Of a stretch of DNA of 40,299 nt, positions 25,974 to 34,331 are shown piece by piece. Within the stretch, counting starts at the first letter, position 1, and every line of letters starts with the position of its first letter. This stretch comes from JBGAPI01 sp044221335 (GTDB lineage: Bacteria > Pseudomonadota > Gammaproteobacteria > Xanthomonadales > Ahniellaceae). The stretch is from positions 1-40,299 of the forward strand of contig JBGAPI010000047.1 of the NCBI GenBank assembly GCA_044221335.1, given 5' to 3'. Under the pieces are notes generated by a model that was not told the origin of the DNA, searched no databases, and saw nothing but the letters and a program-made list of their open reading frames with translations. The position numbers were made by a program, and so were the translations under genes.

Positions 25974-27875
25974 ATGAAGGGATGCCTGTACCTGCTGGTC
26001 GTCGCGCTCGTCGTCGGTGGGGTCGAGTACGCGGCGCTGTGGCACACGCCGATGGCGGGCTCGATCGGCCTGCCGATCCTGTCGGCCTTCCTGACCCTGA
26101 CCGGACTCGGCGCCGTGTGGAGCGTGATCGCCTCCTGGCGCAAGATGAAGGCGCTGGCGAAGAACCCGCGCGACTGGCGCGACGGCGAGCTGGTCGGCCT
26201 GTCGGGACAGATCCGCAGCGACCGGGCCCCGGTGATCGCGCCGGCCTCCGGCAAGAGCTGCGCGATCTTCGAATATGAGCTCGGCCGCGACGGCGACGGC
26301 GATTCGCGCTCGGACATGCGCAAGGCGTTCATCGGCATGGTCGCGTCCGGCGCCAGCCTGCATGCGGCGGGTGGGCGCTTCCACCTCAACGGCTTCCCGA
26401 TCCTGCAGCAGCTGCCGACCGATCGCTACGGGTCGACCGAGCACTTGCGACGCATGGCAGAGCGCCTGCTGGCCGTCCCGGTGAAGCCGCACAGCGGCGG
26501 CCTCGGCAGCATCGGCGCCGCGCTGGCGGAACTCGGCGAGATCCTGGCCGACGCCGACGGCATCGTCAGTCACGATCAGGCGAGCTTCTACGGTTTCGAC
26601 CTCGACGAGTTCCGCGAGCAGGGCGAGAGCGCCGTCGCCGCTCTGGCGGACTACCTCTACGAGAACCGCTACTACGTCCAGGAGAAGTGTGTTCCCGAGG
26701 GCGCGACGGTCACGGTCTTCGGCCGCTATCGCGCGTCCGACCGCAGCATCGACATCGGTTCGGGGATGAGTCACGCGGAACATGGCCTCACGCTCGGCGC
26801 GGTCGGCGGACGTGGTGGCGGTGGCGGTGGTGGTGGCGAGCTGATCCGTTCGCTGGTCAGCCTGGTGGTGTTCGGCGGCCTCGCGGTCGGAGTGAACTAC
26901 TGGTTCGGGCGGGCGCTGTGGCCGAGCTTCACTGCGGAGAACTACGGCGGACGGACCGTGCCGCTCGAGGACGCGATCGCCGCCAGCTTCCATCGCCCGA
27001 TCCACGGCAGCCGGCTGCAGGACTACTGCTGCGGCGACTCGCTGCCGGCGCTGGAACTGCTGCGGCGCCTCGGCGCCCGGCCGCCGACGGCGTCCGGCAG
27101 CGATCCGCTCGATCAGGCACGCGACGCCAGCAGCATGAAGGCGCTGCTCGACTTCGGCATCGATCCCAACCACGCCAGCGACGACGGCACGACGACGCTG
27201 ATGACCGCGGCGGTGCGCGGCGACCCGGAAGTGGTCCGGCTGCTGCTCGCCGCCGGCGCGAAGGTCGATCCGGTGGATCGCTGGGGCATGACCGCGCTGC
27301 ACCACGCCGCGCGCGGCGGCAACACGGCGACCGTCGCGGCACTGATCGCCGCCGGAGCGGACCTCGACCGTCGCGACCGCAGCGGCGAGGCGCCGCTGGA
27401 CGAGGCGCGCGCGAACGGCGCCGACGAGGCGGTGGCGCTGCTGCTGGCGAAAGGGGCGAAGGAGACGGAGGTCACGGCGGCGAATGGCCAGGCGGTGGCG
27501 CTGGGCAGCCCGCAGGTGCAGGTGATCGACGCCTTCCTCGCGGCGACCTATGCGCGCGATCAGGCGACCATGGCCGCACTCGACGACAACTACAAGTCGG
27601 TCCGATGGGACGACATCCGCTGGGACGACTTCCTCGGCGGCCGTCCGACCCGGGTCGCCAGCGTGGACGGCTACGCGAGCGCCGATCGTGCGACCGTGCG
27701 GATCAAGGGACCGGACGGGCAGGGCCGTGCCGTCGGCATGACGCTCGGCTTCGACCTCGAACGCGACTACGAGGCGCCGAAGGATTCGCCGGTGGCGCGC
27801 AACGGCGGCTGGCGGATCACGCGGGACTGGATCGACTGGAGCGAACTCGAGCGGGCGCAGAGGGCGCAGCGCTGA
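25974..27875 (+). CDS. Membrane protein with GIDE-like region, poly-Gly linker and ankyrin repeats
   Basis: A 633-aa protein of unusual build. Two hydrophobic segments (residues ~4-24 and ~30-52) are followed by a region with GELVGLSGQIRSDRAPVIAPASGKSCAIFEYEL and later VPEGATVTVFGRY. This resembles the beta-rich GIDE domain (PF12483) known from MULAN/GIDE-like membrane proteins. A run of glycines near residue 280-289 leads into a third hydrophobic helix (~291-312). Three ankyrin-type repeats follow at about 403-498 (TTTLMTAAVRGDPEVVRLLLAAGAKVD; MTALHHAARGGNTATVAALIAAGADLD; EAPLDEARANGADEAVALLLAKGA). The last 120 residues (QVIDAFLAATYARDQATMAALDD...) may be NTF2-like. GAGGAT precedes the ATG. 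No RING finger is present. The function is unknown; protein binding through the ankyrin part is likely. Confidence 0.82.
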   Translation: MKGCLYLLVVALVVGGVEYAALWHTPMAGSIGLPILSAFLTLTGLGAVWSVIASWRKMKALAKNPRDWRDGELVGLSGQIRSDRAPVIAPASGKSCAIFEYELGRDGDGDSRSDMRKAFIGMVASGASLHAAGGRFHLNGFPILQQLPTDRYGSTEHLRRMAERLLAVPVKPHSGGLGSIGAALAELGEILADADGIVSHDQASFYGFDLDEFREQGESAVAALADYLYENRYYVQEKCVPEGATVTVFGRYRASDRSIDIGSGMSHAEHGLTLGAVGGRGGGGGGGGELIRSLVSLVVFGGLAVGVNYWFGRALWPSFTAENYGGRTVPLEDAIAASFHRPIHGSRLQDYCCGDSLPALELLRRLGARPPTASGSDPLDQARDASSMKALLDFGIDPNHASDDGTTTLMTAAVRGDPEVVRLLLAAGAKVDPVDRWGMTALHHAARGGNTATVAALIAAGADLDRRDRSGEAPLDEARANGADEAVALLLAKGAKETEVTAANGQAVALGSPQVQVIDAFLAATYARDQATMAALDDNYKSVRWDDIRWDDFLGGRPTRVASVDGYASADRATVRIKGPDGQGRAVGMTLGFDLERDYEAPKDSPVARNGGWRITRDWIDWSELERAQRAQR

Positions 27876-28025
27876 TCCCGGCGGGCGGCGCGGAGGCCGC
27901 GACCGGGCGGCGACGCGCCTCCTCGGACGCCGCCGCAACCGCGACTTCCGGCGACCTCCGGGTCAACCGACCGTCGCTGAACCCGTTGTGGTCTGCATCG
28001 TCCACGACCCGCAACGGAGCCCACC

Positions 28026-28346
28026 ATGTATCGCAGTTTCTTCGCCACGCTCGGCCTGCTCGCCGTCACCACGGCCGCCTTCGCCGGCGACAATACGCCG
28101 CGCGTCGACCGGCGCCAGGAAAACCAGCAGGAACGCATCGCGCAGGGCGTCGCGTCCGGTGAGCTCAATCAGCGCGAAGCGTCGCGTCTCGAAGCCCAGC
28201 AGGTGAGGAACCAGGCCGCCGAGAGCCGCGCCAAGTCGGACGGCGTCGTCACCCCGGCCGAGCGCGCCCGACTGGAAGCGCGTGAAGACCGCAGCAGCCG
28301 CCGCATCCATCGCCAGAAGCACGACGGGCAGCGGCAGCATCCGTAG
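28026..28346 (+). CDS. Small secreted charged helical protein
   Basis: A 106-aa protein with a clear signal peptide (MYRSFFATLGLLAVTTAAFA, cut near residue 20). The mature part is mostly charged helix: VDRRQENQQERIAQGVASGELNQREASRLEAQQ, then KSDGVVTPAERARLEAREDRSSRRIHRQKHD. It looks like two related helical hairpins with a GV(x)SGxL / GVVTPxER turn, somewhat EF-hand-like in shape but without calcium ligands I can assign. Similar small exported proteins are common in proteobacteria and of unknown role. A perfect stem-loop follows the stop. Confidence 0.75.
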   Translation: MYRSFFATLGLLAVTTAAFAGDNTPRVDRRQENQQERIAQGVASGELNQREASRLEAQQVRNQAAESRAKSDGVVTPAERARLEAREDRSSRRIHRQKHDGQRQHP

Positions 28347-28664
28347 TCCCGGCGTCCCGGATGTCCCCCCGGGACATCCGCCGGCGGCCTGCGGTCGCGA
28401 TGAGCCCGAGCGCGATCGGGTCGCTGCCGAAGGGTGCGGAGCCGGGTCGAGCAGCGGCGTCTTGTTCGACCGGATCGCCTGCCGACGGCGGTCCTCTCCT
28501 CCTCCCGACCGCCTCGATACCCTCCAGGGGATTGCGCCGCCGGCGCCATTCCCATGACTTCCGTCCTATGCGCGTCGTCCTGACTCCTCCCTAAGCTGGG
28601 GGCTGACCTGGGCCTGAAGACTGAGCCGGCTCCAGGCGTCGGTCGGTCATAGGGAGAAGGGGTC
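28347..28664. other. Intergenic region before the LolA-like gene
   Basis: A 318-bp gap. It begins with the stem-loop at 28358-28380. The rest has normal base composition and no convincing gene. Just before 28665 it carries the ribosome site AGGGAGAAGG. CTAAGCT near 28592 could be part of a promoter, but no matching -35 is clear. Confidence 0.4.
28358..28380 (+). terminator. Perfect stem-loop after the small secreted protein gene
   Basis: CGGATGTCCC and GGGACATCCG form a perfect 10-bp stem with a CCC loop, 12 bp after the stop. No T-run follows. Same class as the stem-loops at 7944, 9888 and 24916. Confidence 0.5.
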
Positions 28665-29405
28665 ATGAGTATGCGAATCGGATTCGCGGTCGTCGCCTGG
28701 TCATTGGCGACGCTCGGGCACGCCGTCACTGTCGACGAGCTGGTCCAGAAGCATGTCGATGCACGCGGCGGCATGGACAAGATCAAGGCGCTGCAGTCGG
28801 TGCACTTCACCGGCAAGATGCAGTTCTCCGGCGACTTCAGCTTCGAGCTGGAGTTGAACCAGGTCGTCGCCCGCGGCAAGGTGCGCAACGAGGCCACGGT
28901 GCAGGGACTCACCGCCGTGCAGGCCTACGACGGCAAGGACGCGTGGTCGATCTCCCCGTTCCAGGGTCGCAAGGACCCCGAGCGGATGTCCGCGGACGAT
29001 GCCAAGGACCTCATCGAGCAGTCGGACCTCGACGGTCCGCTGATCGACGCCGCCAAGAAGGGCATCAAGCTCGAATACCTCGGCACCGAGGACGTCGACG
29101 GCACGCTGGCCCACAAGATCCGCGCGATCCGGCCGACCGGTGACGTCGAAACCGTGTTCCTCGACCCCGACTACTTCCTCGCGGTGCGCTCGCAGACCAA
29201 GCGGGTCGTGCGCGGAACCGAGTCCGAGAGCGAGACCGACTACGGCGACTACGAGAAGGTCGGCGGCGTGTACTTCCCGATGTCGATGGAATCGGGCCCC
29301 AAGGGCGGTCGCAAGGGCCAGAAGGTCACGCTGGACAAAGCCGAGGCGAACGTCGCGGTCGACACCGCCGCATTCGCCTTCCCCACCACGCCGACGGCGC
29401 ATTGA
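28665..29405 (+). CDS. LolA-like exported protein (outer membrane lipoprotein-sorting superfamily)
   Basis: A 246-aa exported protein with signal peptide (MSMRIGFAVVAWSLATLGHA). The mature part begins VTVDELVQKHVDARGGMDKIKALQSVHFTGKM, a start shared by many LolA/LolB-fold periplasmic proteins. It continues with the beta-rich pattern of that fold: TAVQAYDGKDAWSISPF, LEYLGTEDVDGTLAHKIRAI, DVETVFLDPDYFLAVRSQTKR, DYEKVGGVYFPMSMES. It is not the housekeeping LolA, which is shorter and different. The next gene starts 13 bp on, so they are one operon. Transport or binding of a lipid or lipoprotein is the likely role but unproven. Confidence 0.82.
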   Translation: MSMRIGFAVVAWSLATLGHAVTVDELVQKHVDARGGMDKIKALQSVHFTGKMQFSGDFSFELELNQVVARGKVRNEATVQGLTAVQAYDGKDAWSISPFQGRKDPERMSADDAKDLIEQSDLDGPLIDAAKKGIKLEYLGTEDVDGTLAHKIRAIRPTGDVETVFLDPDYFLAVRSQTKRVVRGTESESETDYGDYEKVGGVYFPMSMESGPKGGRKGQKVTLDKAEANVAVDTAAFAFPTTPTAH

Positions 29406-29418
29406 GGAGAGCCCCGCC

Positions 29419-32400
29419 ATGAGAACTTCGCTCGCTCTCTCGTTCCTGCTGCCGCTGGCTGCGACCACCGCGCAGGCCGCCGACCGCTTCGATTCCTCCA
29501 CCGTCTCCGGCCTCGGCATCCGCAACATCGGCTCGGCGCAGATGTCGGGCCGGGTCGCCGCGATCGACGGCCGCGTCGACGGCGGCCGCACCACGCTGTT
29601 CGTCGGCGCCGCCAGCGGCGGCGTGTGGAAGTCGATCGACGACGGCACCACCTTCAAGCCGGTGTTCGACCACGAGGCCGTGCAGTCGATCGGCGCGATC
29701 ACCATCGATCCGAAGAACCCGAAGATCGTCTGGGTCGGTACCGGCGAACCGTGGACCCGCAATTCGGTCTCGGTCGGCAACGGCGTCTACCGCTCGGTCG
29801 ACGGCGGCGAGACCTGGACCCACATGGGCCTTGCCGAGTCCGAACGGATCTCGAAGATCCTGGTCGACCCGCGCAATTCCGATTCGGTCTACGTCTGCGT
29901 GCCCGGCAAGCTGTGGTCCGACTCCGCCGATCGCGGGCTCTACCACAGCGCCGACGGCGGCAAGACCTGGTTGCTGATGCTGAAGGGCGCGAACCTCTCG
30001 ACCGGCTGCTCGTCGATCGCGATGGACCCGAAGAATCCGGACCTGATCTACGCCGGGCTCTGGGACTTCCGGCGCAAGGGCTGGACCTTCCGCTCGGGCG
30101 GGGACGGTCCGACGGCGACCTCCGGATCGGCACTGTTCCGCAGCGCCGACGGCGGCAAGAGCTGGCAGGAGGTCACCGACAAGAACACCAAGGGCATTCC
30201 GGCGAAGCCCTGGGGTCGTGTCGCGGTGGCGATCGCGCCGTCGAACAACCAGATCGTCTATACGTTCATCGAGTCGACCCGGAGCGCGCTGTTCCGCTCC
30301 GACGACGCCGGCAAGACCTTCGAGGAACGCGACCGCAGCCAGATGATGGTGTGGCGTCCGTTCTACTTCGCGCAGCTGTTCATCGACCCGGTCAATCCGG
30401 ACAAGATCTTCAAGCCCGACCTCGGGCTGATCGTCTCCACCGACGGCGGCAAGAGCTTCTCCGGCGCCGGCGGCGGCACCCACGGCGACCACCACGCGAT
30501 GTTCATCGACCCGGTGAACCCGAACCACATCTACACCGGTGACGACGGCGGCCTCTGGCAGTCCTTCGACGGCGGCAACCGCTGGTGGAAGCAGAACAAC
30601 CTGCCGATCTCGCAGTTCTACCACGTGAGCGTCGACGAGCTCGATCCGTACAAGGTCTACGGCGGTCTGCAGGACAACAGCTCCTGGGTCGGCGATTCCG
30701 CGTATCCGGGCGGCATCAGCAACCACCGCTGGGAAAACATGTACGGCGGCGACGGGTTCTGGATGTTCTCCGACCCCGCCGACCCGAACTACCTCTATGC
30801 CGAGTCGCAGGGCGGCAACATCGGGCGCGTGAATCGCAACACGCACGAAGTGCGCGACATCCAGCCGAAGGCCGGCTACCAGGAGAAGCTGCGCTTCAAC
30901 TGGAACACGCCGATCCACCTGTCGCCGAACGAGAAGGGCACCCTCTACATCGGCGCGCAGTTCCTGTTCCGCTCGCGCGACCACGGCGACAGCTGGCAGC
31001 GGATCTCGCCGGACCTGACGACGAACGACAAGCAGAAGCAGCGCCAGGAGGAGTCCGGCGGCGTCACCGTCGACAATTCCTCGGCGGAGATGCACACGAC
31101 GATCTATTCGATCAGCGAATCGCCGAAGGACGGCCGGACCCTCTGGGTCGGCACCGATGACGGAAACATCCAGCTCACCCGCGACGGTGGCGAGCACTGG
31201 ACCAACCTCGTCGGCAACATCAAGGGCATGCCGGCGAATTCCTGGGTGTCCTGGATCGAGGCCAGCCGCCACGACGCCGCTACCGCCTACGTCGCGTTCG
31301 ATCGCCACACGTTCGGCGACATGACGCCCTACGTGTTCAAGACCAGCGACTTCGGCAAGACCTGGACCCGGATCGTCTCGCCGGCGCAGGGCGTGCGCGG
31401 CTACGCCCACGTGGTCAAGGAAGACAGCGTCCGCGGCGACATCCTGTTCCTCGGCACCGAATTCGGCCTGTGGATGTCCATCGACGGCGGCGCCCGCTGG
31501 GCCGAGTTCAAGGGAGAGAACTTCCCGGCGGCGGCGGTGCGCGACATCGTGGTGCAGTGCCGCGAGAACGACCTGGTGATCGCCACCCATGGCCGCGGCA
31601 TCTGGATCATCGACGACATCACCCCACTGCGCGGGCTGACGCCGGCGGTGCTGAACGGCGAGGCCGGTTTCCTTGCCGCGCGTCCGGTGCAGCAGCGCAT
31701 CTCCGCGTTCGGCGGCTGGCCGGACGGCGACGCCGTGTACGAAGGCACCAACCCGGCCGGCGGCGCGCAGATCACCTATTTCCAGAAGTCGCGCCACCTG
31801 ATCGGACGGATGAAGATCGAGGTCCTCGATTCCACCGGCAAGGTGATCGACGTCATCCCGGCGAGCAAGCGCCCCGGCATCAACCGGGTCAGCTGGTCGA
31901 TGCGGGCCAAGCCGCCGCGCGTGCCGCCGGCCGCGCAGCTGGCCTTCGCCGGCACCCAGGGACCGCGGATGCCGCCGGGCGAGTACCGGATCCGGATGAC
32001 CAAGGGCGACAAGGTCTACGAGACCCCGCTGGTGATCGGTGTCGACCGCCGCGCGACCTACAGCGCCGCCGACCGCCAGGCCCAGTACGACGCCGCGATG
32101 AAGGCGCACGCGCTGTTCGGCCGGATGAGCGGCCTCGTCGATCGCGTCGTCGCCGTGCGCGAGCAGGCCACGGCACGCGCCGCGAAGCTGCCGGAGAAGG
32201 ACGCGCTGCGGGCCGCGCTGAAGGGCGCCGCCGACGGTGCCGACGCGATCCGCCGCAAGATCGTCGCCAGCAAGGAAGGCGGCGCGATCACCGGAGAGGA
32301 GCGGCTGCGCGAACACCTCGACCAGGCCTACGGCAGCCTCACCGGCTACGACGGCCGCCCGACCGGCTACCAGGTCGAGCGGGTCGCGGTGCTGGAACGC

Positions 32401-32634
32401 GAGCTCGCCGACGTCGAGAAGGAATTCGAGACCTTCCTCGCGAAGGATCTCGCGGCCGTCAACAAGAAGCTCGGCGCGGCGAAGCAGGAGCCGATCGTGG
32501 CGCCGCCGGTGAAGCCGGTGGCGGAGAACCCGCTGTCGTCGGGCGACGCCGAGAGTGTGCTCGCCCGATGGGCGCGGGGCTCGCTGGCCGGCGCGGGAAT
32601 GCCGACGATCGAGGCGTCGTTCGAGCGCGACTAG
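29419..32634 (+). CDS. Large exported Asp-box/BNR beta-propeller protein (sortilin/VPS10-like)
   Basis: A 1071-aa secreted or periplasmic protein. The signal peptide ends ...ATTAQA/AD. The first ~750 residues are built of Asp-box (BNR) repeats with the S/T-x-D-x-G-x-T/S-W/F pattern: SIDDGTTF, SVDGGETW, SADGGKTW, SADGGKSW, SDDAGKTF, STDGGKSF, TRDGGEHW, TSDFGKTW, SIDGGARW. They probably fold into one or two large propellers like those of the VPS10/sortilin and sialidase groups. The rest has a beta domain (RVSWSMRAKPP... PPGEYRIRMTKGDKVYETPLVIGVD) and a helical tail (~residues 880-1050). Such proteins are often named 'glycosyl hydrolase', but no catalytic residues can be assigned. It follows the LolA-like gene by 13 bp and ends at a strong terminator. 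Confidence 0.87.
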   Translation: MRTSLALSFLLPLAATTAQAADRFDSSTVSGLGIRNIGSAQMSGRVAAIDGRVDGGRTTLFVGAASGGVWKSIDDGTTFKPVFDHEAVQSIGAITIDPKNPKIVWVGTGEPWTRNSVSVGNGVYRSVDGGETWTHMGLAESERISKILVDPRNSDSVYVCVPGKLWSDSADRGLYHSADGGKTWLLMLKGANLSTGCSSIAMDPKNPDLIYAGLWDFRRKGWTFRSGGDGPTATSGSALFRSADGGKSWQEVTDKNTKGIPAKPWGRVAVAIAPSNNQIVYTFIESTRSALFRSDDAGKTFEERDRSQMMVWRPFYFAQLFIDPVNPDKIFKPDLGLIVSTDGGKSFSGAGGGTHGDHHAMFIDPVNPNHIYTGDDGGLWQSFDGGNRWWKQNNLPISQFYHVSVDELDPYKVYGGLQDNSSWVGDSAYPGGISNHRWENMYGGDGFWMFSDPADPNYLYAESQGGNIGRVNRNTHEVRDIQPKAGYQEKLRFNWNTPIHLSPNEKGTLYIGAQFLFRSRDHGDSWQRISPDLTTNDKQKQRQEESGGVTVDNSSAEMHTTIYSISESPKDGRTLWVGTDDGNIQLTRDGGEHWTNLVGNIKGMPANSWVSWIEASRHDAATAYVAFDRHTFGDMTPYVFKTSDFGKTWTRIVSPAQGVRGYAHVVKEDSVRGDILFLGTEFGLWMSIDGGARWAEFKGENFPAAAVRDIVVQCRENDLVIATHGRGIWIIDDITPLRGLTPAVLNGEAGFLAARPVQQRISAFGGWPDGDAVYEGTNPAGGAQITYFQKSRHLIGRMKIEVLDSTGKVIDVIPASKRPGINRVSWSMRAKPPRVPPAAQLAFAGTQGPRMPPGEYRIRMTKGDKVYETPLVIGVDRRATYSAADRQAQYDAAMKAHALFGRMSGLVDRVVAVREQATARAAKLPEKDALRAALKGAADGADAIRRKIVASKEGGAITGEERLREHLDQAYGSLTGYDGRPTGYQVERVAVLERELADVEKEFETFLAKDLAAVNKKLGAAKQEPIVAPPVKPVAENPLSSGDAESVLARWARGSLAGAGMPTIEASFERD

Positions 32635-32713
32635 CGCCGGCGTCCCGGCATGGTTCCCGTGGCGGCCCGGAGCTTGCCGCGCGGACTCGCCGAGTGAAGA
32701 AGGCGTGTCACGG

Positions 32714-32745
32714 ATGGCCACCCGGAGTTCCGGGTGGCCATTTTT
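32714..32745 (+). terminator. Intrinsic terminator after the BNR protein gene
   Basis: ATGGCCACCCGG and CCGGGTGGCCAT form a perfect 12-bp stem with an AGTT loop, followed by TTTT. Very strong rho-independent terminator, 80 bp after the stop. Confidence 0.93.
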
Positions 32746-32891
32746 CGTAGGGAGCAGCCTCCGCGTCGACGTGTCGTCGCGCCGACACGCGCGGGCGGGA
32801 TCGCCACGCACGAGGGAGGTCGGCGACCGACCCGCCTCCGGCTCCGCATCGCGGTTCGATCGCGGAGGTCGCGAGGCGAATGCCGTGGGGA

Positions 32892-32903
32892 GGGTAAATA
32901 CCC
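32892..32903. promoter_or_regulatory. GGGTA-AA-TACCC palindrome upstream of the HTH/VOC gene
   Basis: A perfect 5+5 dyad with an AA centre, 23 bp before the ATG at 32927 and AT-rich for this genome. The place suits an operator over the promoter; the HTH protein encoded just downstream is a possible binder. Confidence 0.4.
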
Positions 32904-32926
32904 GGCATCGTCGCTAGCATCGGTTC

Positions 32927-33586
32927 ATGCCCAACCCGCCCCGCGGCCGACCGCCCCACGACGACCTGCTGACGCCGGCGGAATGGCGCACGGTCGAGGC
33001 GGTACGTCACGGGCTCGGCAACGCGCGCATCGCACGGCTGCAGGGCATCAGCGCCGATGCGGTCAAGTTCCACGTCGGCAACGCGATCGCGAAGCTGGGC
33101 CTGTCGGACCGCCGCGCGCTCCGGCACTGGCGCGGCGTCGTGAAGGGCAGTGCGCTTCATTCCGGAGGACTCGACATGCACCCCAGCGTTTCCGCTCCCG
33201 CCGCCGCGACGGCACTGTCGGCGGTCCGGCAGATCGCCCGCACGGTGAAGGACATCGCCGCGACCCAGGCCTGGTACGCCGACGTGCTCGGCCTGCCGCA
33301 CCTGTATACCTTCGGCAAGCTCGCATTCTTCGACTGCGGCGGCGTGCGGCTCTACCTGCAGGAGGGCGATCCCTGCGCCGAGTCGATCGTCTACTTCCAG
33401 GTCGGGGACATCCAGGCGACCTATGATCGCCTGTCTTCGCAGGGCGTGCGCTTCCACGGCGCGCCCCACATGATTCATCGCCATGGCGACGGAACGGAGG
33501 AGTGGCTCGCGATCTTCGATGACCTCGAAGGCCGGCCGCTGGGCCTGATGTCGAGCGTCAGGCCGCCCGCGCGAACGTCAGGCTGA
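32927..33586 (+). CDS. LuxR-type HTH domain fused to a VOC (glyoxalase-like) domain
   Basis: A 219-aa two-domain protein. Residues ~14-67 are a LuxR/FixJ-type helix-turn-helix: LTPAEWRTVEAVRHGLGNARIARLQGISADAVKFHVGNAIAKLGLSDRRAL, with the usual xxVKxHVxNxxxKLG recognition helix. Residues ~97-210 form a VOC domain: QIARTVKDIAATQAWYADVLGLPHLYTFGKLAFFDCGGVRLYLQE, then SIVYFQVGDIQATYDRLSSQGVRF and a terminal DLEGRPLGLMS. The VOC domain could sense a small ligand or act as an enzyme. The last 29 bp overlap the end of the convergent methyltransferase gene. The gene stands alone after a terminator, with a palindrome at 32892-32903. Confidence 0.87.
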   Translation: MPNPPRGRPPHDDLLTPAEWRTVEAVRHGLGNARIARLQGISADAVKFHVGNAIAKLGLSDRRALRHWRGVVKGSALHSGGLDMHPSVSAPAAATALSAVRQIARTVKDIAATQAWYADVLGLPHLYTFGKLAFFDCGGVRLYLQEGDPCAESIVYFQVGDIQATYDRLSSQGVRFHGAPHMIHRHGDGTEEWLAIFDDLEGRPLGLMSSVRPPARTSG

Positions 33587-34331
33587 CGAACTGCGCATTC
33601 TCCGGCGCGACCTCGGCGCCATAGTCGTAGCAGCGCGCCTCGGGGCGCCAGCCCGCCGCTTCCGCGAGCTCGACGAGGCGGCCTTCGCCACGCGGACGGA
33701 TCACTTCGACGGTGCTCCATTCCTCGCGCAGGCGGTCGTCGGCGTCGGTGAGCCGGTAGCGCCGCTCGATCCGGTTGCAGCCGTCGGCGAGGCAGGCGAT
33801 GCGCTTGTCGCGGACCAGGTAGCCGTCGTCGTGCGGGCGGCGGTAGTCGCGTCGAAAGTCGTCGAACGGCGCGACGTCGCGCGGCACGAACACGTCGACC
33901 ACCAGCCGCCCCTCCGGCGCTGCGGCGTCGCGGAGCGACGCGAGCGCCGAACGCAGCGCCGCGTCCCCGGTGAGGTAGGTCACCAGCGAGTAGGGCGCGA
34001 GGATCAGCGCGAAGCGGCCGCCGATCCCGGGGTGCGCGAGGTCGCCCTGCAGCAGCAGCGGCGGCGCGAGGCCGAAGGCGCGCGCATCGCGGCGCAGCCG
34101 GCGCAGCATCGGAAGCGAACGGTCGAATCCCACCACGTCGACTCCGGCCGCAGCGAGCGGCAGCAGGATGCGGCCGGTGCCGCAGCCGAGTTCCAGCACG
34201 CGGCCGCCGGTGGCCAGCGCGAGCCGGCGGTACCAGCCGACATCGTCGAAGCGCATCGACTGGCCCATGTCGGTGGCATAGACCTCGGCAATGCTGTCGT
34301 AGGACCAGCGTCCGTGCGTGGCGTCGTTCAT
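33558..34331 (-). CDS. Class I SAM-dependent methyltransferase
   Basis: A 257-aa Rossmann-fold methyltransferase. SAM motif I is VLELGCGTGR at residues 45-54, with VDVVGFDRSLPMLRRL after it and FALILAPYSLVTYL as the post-II segment. The C-terminal half is beta-rich (RIERRYRLTDADDRLREEWSTVEVIRPRGEGRLVELAEAAGW), like small-molecule or glycan methyltransferases. Its ATG overlaps the glycosyltransferase stop (ATGA), so it is the last gene of the wecB operon and may methylate the glycan. Its final 29 bp overlap the convergent HTH/VOC gene. Confidence 0.87.
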   Translation of the reverse strand: MNDATHGRWSYDSIAEVYATDMGQSMRFDDVGWYRRLALATGGRVLELGCGTGRILLPLAAAGVDVVGFDRSLPMLRRLRRDARAFGLAPPLLLQGDLAHPGIGGRFALILAPYSLVTYLTGDAALRSALASLRDAAAPEGRLVVDVFVPRDVAPFDDFRRDYRRPHDDGYLVRDKRIACLADGCNRIERRYRLTDADDRLREEWSTVEVIRPRGEGRLVELAEAAGWRPEARCYDYGAEVAPENAQFVSLTFARAA

